The notes under the pieces: generated by a model
Databases searched by the model: none
The model's input: only the letters and a program-made list of their open reading frames with translations
Told to the model about the DNA's origin: nothing
Shown: in pieces, positions 4,817 through 6,175 of the stretch
Numbering within the stretch: the first letter of the stretch is position 1
Layout of the letters: each line of letters starts with the position of its first letter
Program-made: the position numbers and the translations under genes
Source: Thermoplasmatota archaeon
GTDB lineage: Archaea; Thermoplasmatota; Penumbrarchaeia; Penumbrarchaeales; Penumbrarchaeaceae
DNA: 6,175 nucleotides
Reading direction: 5' to 3'
NCBI GenBank assembly: GCA_030595585.1
Contig: JAUVCY010000123.1
Coordinates: 1 to 6,175 of the forward strand

Positions 4817-6175
4817 ATGGTTCGCACTTTCAAAGGTTTGCTTGCCGTGTTTTTGGCCGTCATCATGTCGTTCTCGGGAATGATGATATTCGTATCAACG
4901 TTCTCCGTTGATGACACAATGGTGGATGAAGTAGAAGGCAAGATGTGGGACAAGAGGGATAATTACGGATATACCTGGGTGGATAACAACGAGCCCGGGC
5001 CCAAGATCGAGTTCGACTGGATAGATTGCACGAAAGGGGAGAAGTTGGACATCCAGGCCATATATTACGATCACACGGAATATGACCTCCCATTCGAATT
5101 TCCGTTCTATGGTGAGTATTACGAAAGCACCATTGTCTATGTCGGAGGGTTCCTCTCCATGGACCTTGATTTTAGCTATCAATATTTCTCATATCTGTAC
5201 AATCAGATGCCATACAGCCAAAACACCGGGACCTACTACGCAGGTGGCCTGATATCTGCCTGGGGCAATTACGTCGGCGGATATGCCGGCAAGAGCCAGG
5301 AATTTGCGGTCTACGTCCTTGAGGGTGAGACGTATGGGGAGAAGTGGGTATGTTTTGAGTGGAACAAGGCGCAGTGTTATGCCTATACGGAGGACTCAGG
5401 TTACCAGATCACGTTCGAGGTGATCCTCTATGAGGGCGGTTTGATCAAGATGCAGTGGCTCGATGCAACGAGCGACTACACATTCTATTCCAACGGGGCC
5501 TACTCCAATATTGGCATCGAGAACCTGAAAGGTACCGACGGCATATCTTACAATTACAATCAGGCGAAGATCTGGGACGGGCTCGCAGTGTTCTTCGGAA
5601 GCGACCTTGCCGAGGTCGATAGCATAACCCTGGATACCGAGACCAGCGGATCGATGCTGCCCCGCTACCGCGAATACACGGCGACCGTGAGAGCAAAGCA
5701 TCCGGTGAACAACGACATGATACGGAATTTCGCCCTGGACCTGGGAGACGGTCTGGCACAGATGAACATGTTCATCGATCCCGAGGATGGAAGCCTCATG
5801 AAATATGAAGTGGACCCGAACGAATACATCATATTCAATACGGCCAGGTCCAGGATCGAATACGATGAGACCGGGGAGTGGCTGTTGGCCGAGTTCGTTT
5901 TCACCCCCACCTTCTCGTATCCTTTCACCACGTTCCAGAAGGTTGGCACCTTGGTCTCAGGTCAGGGCATCATACCCACATCCATGTCGGTAAAGGATTC
6001 ATACTGGGTGAATTCGGAACTGACGTTTACAGGCAGTTTACGTGCTGAATCGGAGTTCATGGGTTTTGTTGAGAACGGCGGTTGGATGCGTGCCAAGGAG
6101 GTGTTCCAATTCACCGGTTTCCGCCCCGTATATTACGGGACGGTGTTGTCCCCTCAGATCGGAGGGGTCACCATC
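4817..6175 (+). CDS. Exported beta-rich protein with LPF-x-FPFYG module, 3' end beyond the window
   Basis: Reads from the ATG to the last base without a stop: 453 codons, incomplete. Residues 1-30 form a signal peptide or anchor (basic MVRTFK, then a hydrophobic stretch about 8-27). Residues 89-258 resemble an unnamed module of secreted archaeal and bacterial proteins: YDLPFEFPFYG (89-99), IVYVGGFLSMD in place of the common YVSSNGFLSF, a central FEVILYEGGLIKMQW strand pair, and IGIENLKGTDGISYN (232-246). The module is unusually tyrosine-rich (27 of residues 82-249). From about residue 262 on, beta-strand-rich Ig-like sequence of no family I recognise follows. There are only three Cys and no N-x-S/T sequon. 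No enzyme motif is visible, so a binding, adhesin-like or surface-layer role is the reasonable guess. It diverges from the NTPase operon and has its own promoter and a strong ribosome binding site. Confidence 0.85.
   Translation, partial: MVRTFKGLLAVFLAVIMSFSGMMIFVSTFSVDDTMVDEVEGKMWDKRDNYGYTWVDNNEPGPKIEFDWIDCTKGEKLDIQAIYYDHTEYDLPFEFPFYGEYYESTIVYVGGFLSMDLDFSYQYFSYLYNQMPYSQNTGTYYAGGLISAWGNYVGGYAGKSQEFAVYVLEGETYGEKWVCFEWNKAQCYAYTEDSGYQITFEVILYEGGLIKMQWLDATSDYTFYSNGAYSNIGIENLKGTDGISYNYNQAKIWDGLAVFFGSDLAEVDSITLDTETSGSMLPRYREYTATVRAKHPVNNDMIRNFALDLGDGLAQMNMFIDPEDGSLMKYEVDPNEYIIFNTARSRIEYDETGEWLLAEFVFTPTFSYPFTTFQKVGTLVSGQGIIPTSMSVKDSYWVNSELTFTGSLRAESEFMGFVENGGWMRAKEVFQFTGFRPVYYGTVLSPQIGGVTI

Noticed and set aside
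1..6175. CRISPR array, tRNA/rRNA genes, insertion sequences, attachment sites
   Set aside because: No spaced direct repeats, tRNA-like cloverleaf, transposase or integrase reading frame, or terminal repeats were seen on either strand.

Overview
The window looks like archaeal DNA, most likely from an uncultivated member of the Thermoplasmatota or a related euryarchaeal lineage. The grounds are an archaeal UPF0200 P-loop NTPase, a ThpR/LigT protein next to it, BRE/TATA-type core promoter sequences in the divergent intergenic region, strong GGAG/GAGGTG ribosome binding sites, and large secreted beta-rich proteins. This placement is inference, because no rRNA or other phylogenetic marker is present.

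The layout has three blocks. (1) Positions 1-2976, plus strand: a large modular exported protein with a gingipain-like peptidase C25 domain, an Ig-like domain, a CARDB domain, three cadherin-like/Ig-like modules and one C-terminal membrane helix. Its 5' end probably lies outside the window. The catalytic His position of the C25 domain reads Gln, while the Cys is kept. (2) Positions 2986-4532, minus strand: a compact three-gene set transcribed in the order UPF0200 P-loop NTPase, ThpR-type 2'-5' RNA ligase/cyclic phosphodiesterase, RidA-type enamine/imine deaminase. The first two genes overlap by one base (TGATG) and the last two are 18 bases apart, so they probably form an operon. This block converges on the C25 gene, and a perfect 8-bp-arm inverted repeat covers both stop codons. 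(3) Positions 4817-6175, plus strand: the first 453 residues of a second exported protein, still open at the window edge. It carries a tyrosine-rich LPF-x-FPFYG module of the kind common in secreted prokaryotic proteins.

Between the kinase and the last gene is a divergent promoter region (about 4533-4816) with two TATA-like boxes, one preceded by a good BRE match, and two adjacent small inverted repeats just upstream of a strong ribosome binding site.

The cytosolic operon is housekeeping in character (RNA end or nucleotide chemistry and metabolite damage control). It is flanked by two cell-surface or secreted proteins that may act in extracellular protein binding or processing. Nothing in the sequence links the surface proteins functionally to the operon. 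I do not see a clearly new multi-gene system. The points most worth following are the His-less C25 domain, the kinase/ThpR coupling, the stop-codon palindrome and the contrast in glycosylation sites between the two exported proteins.
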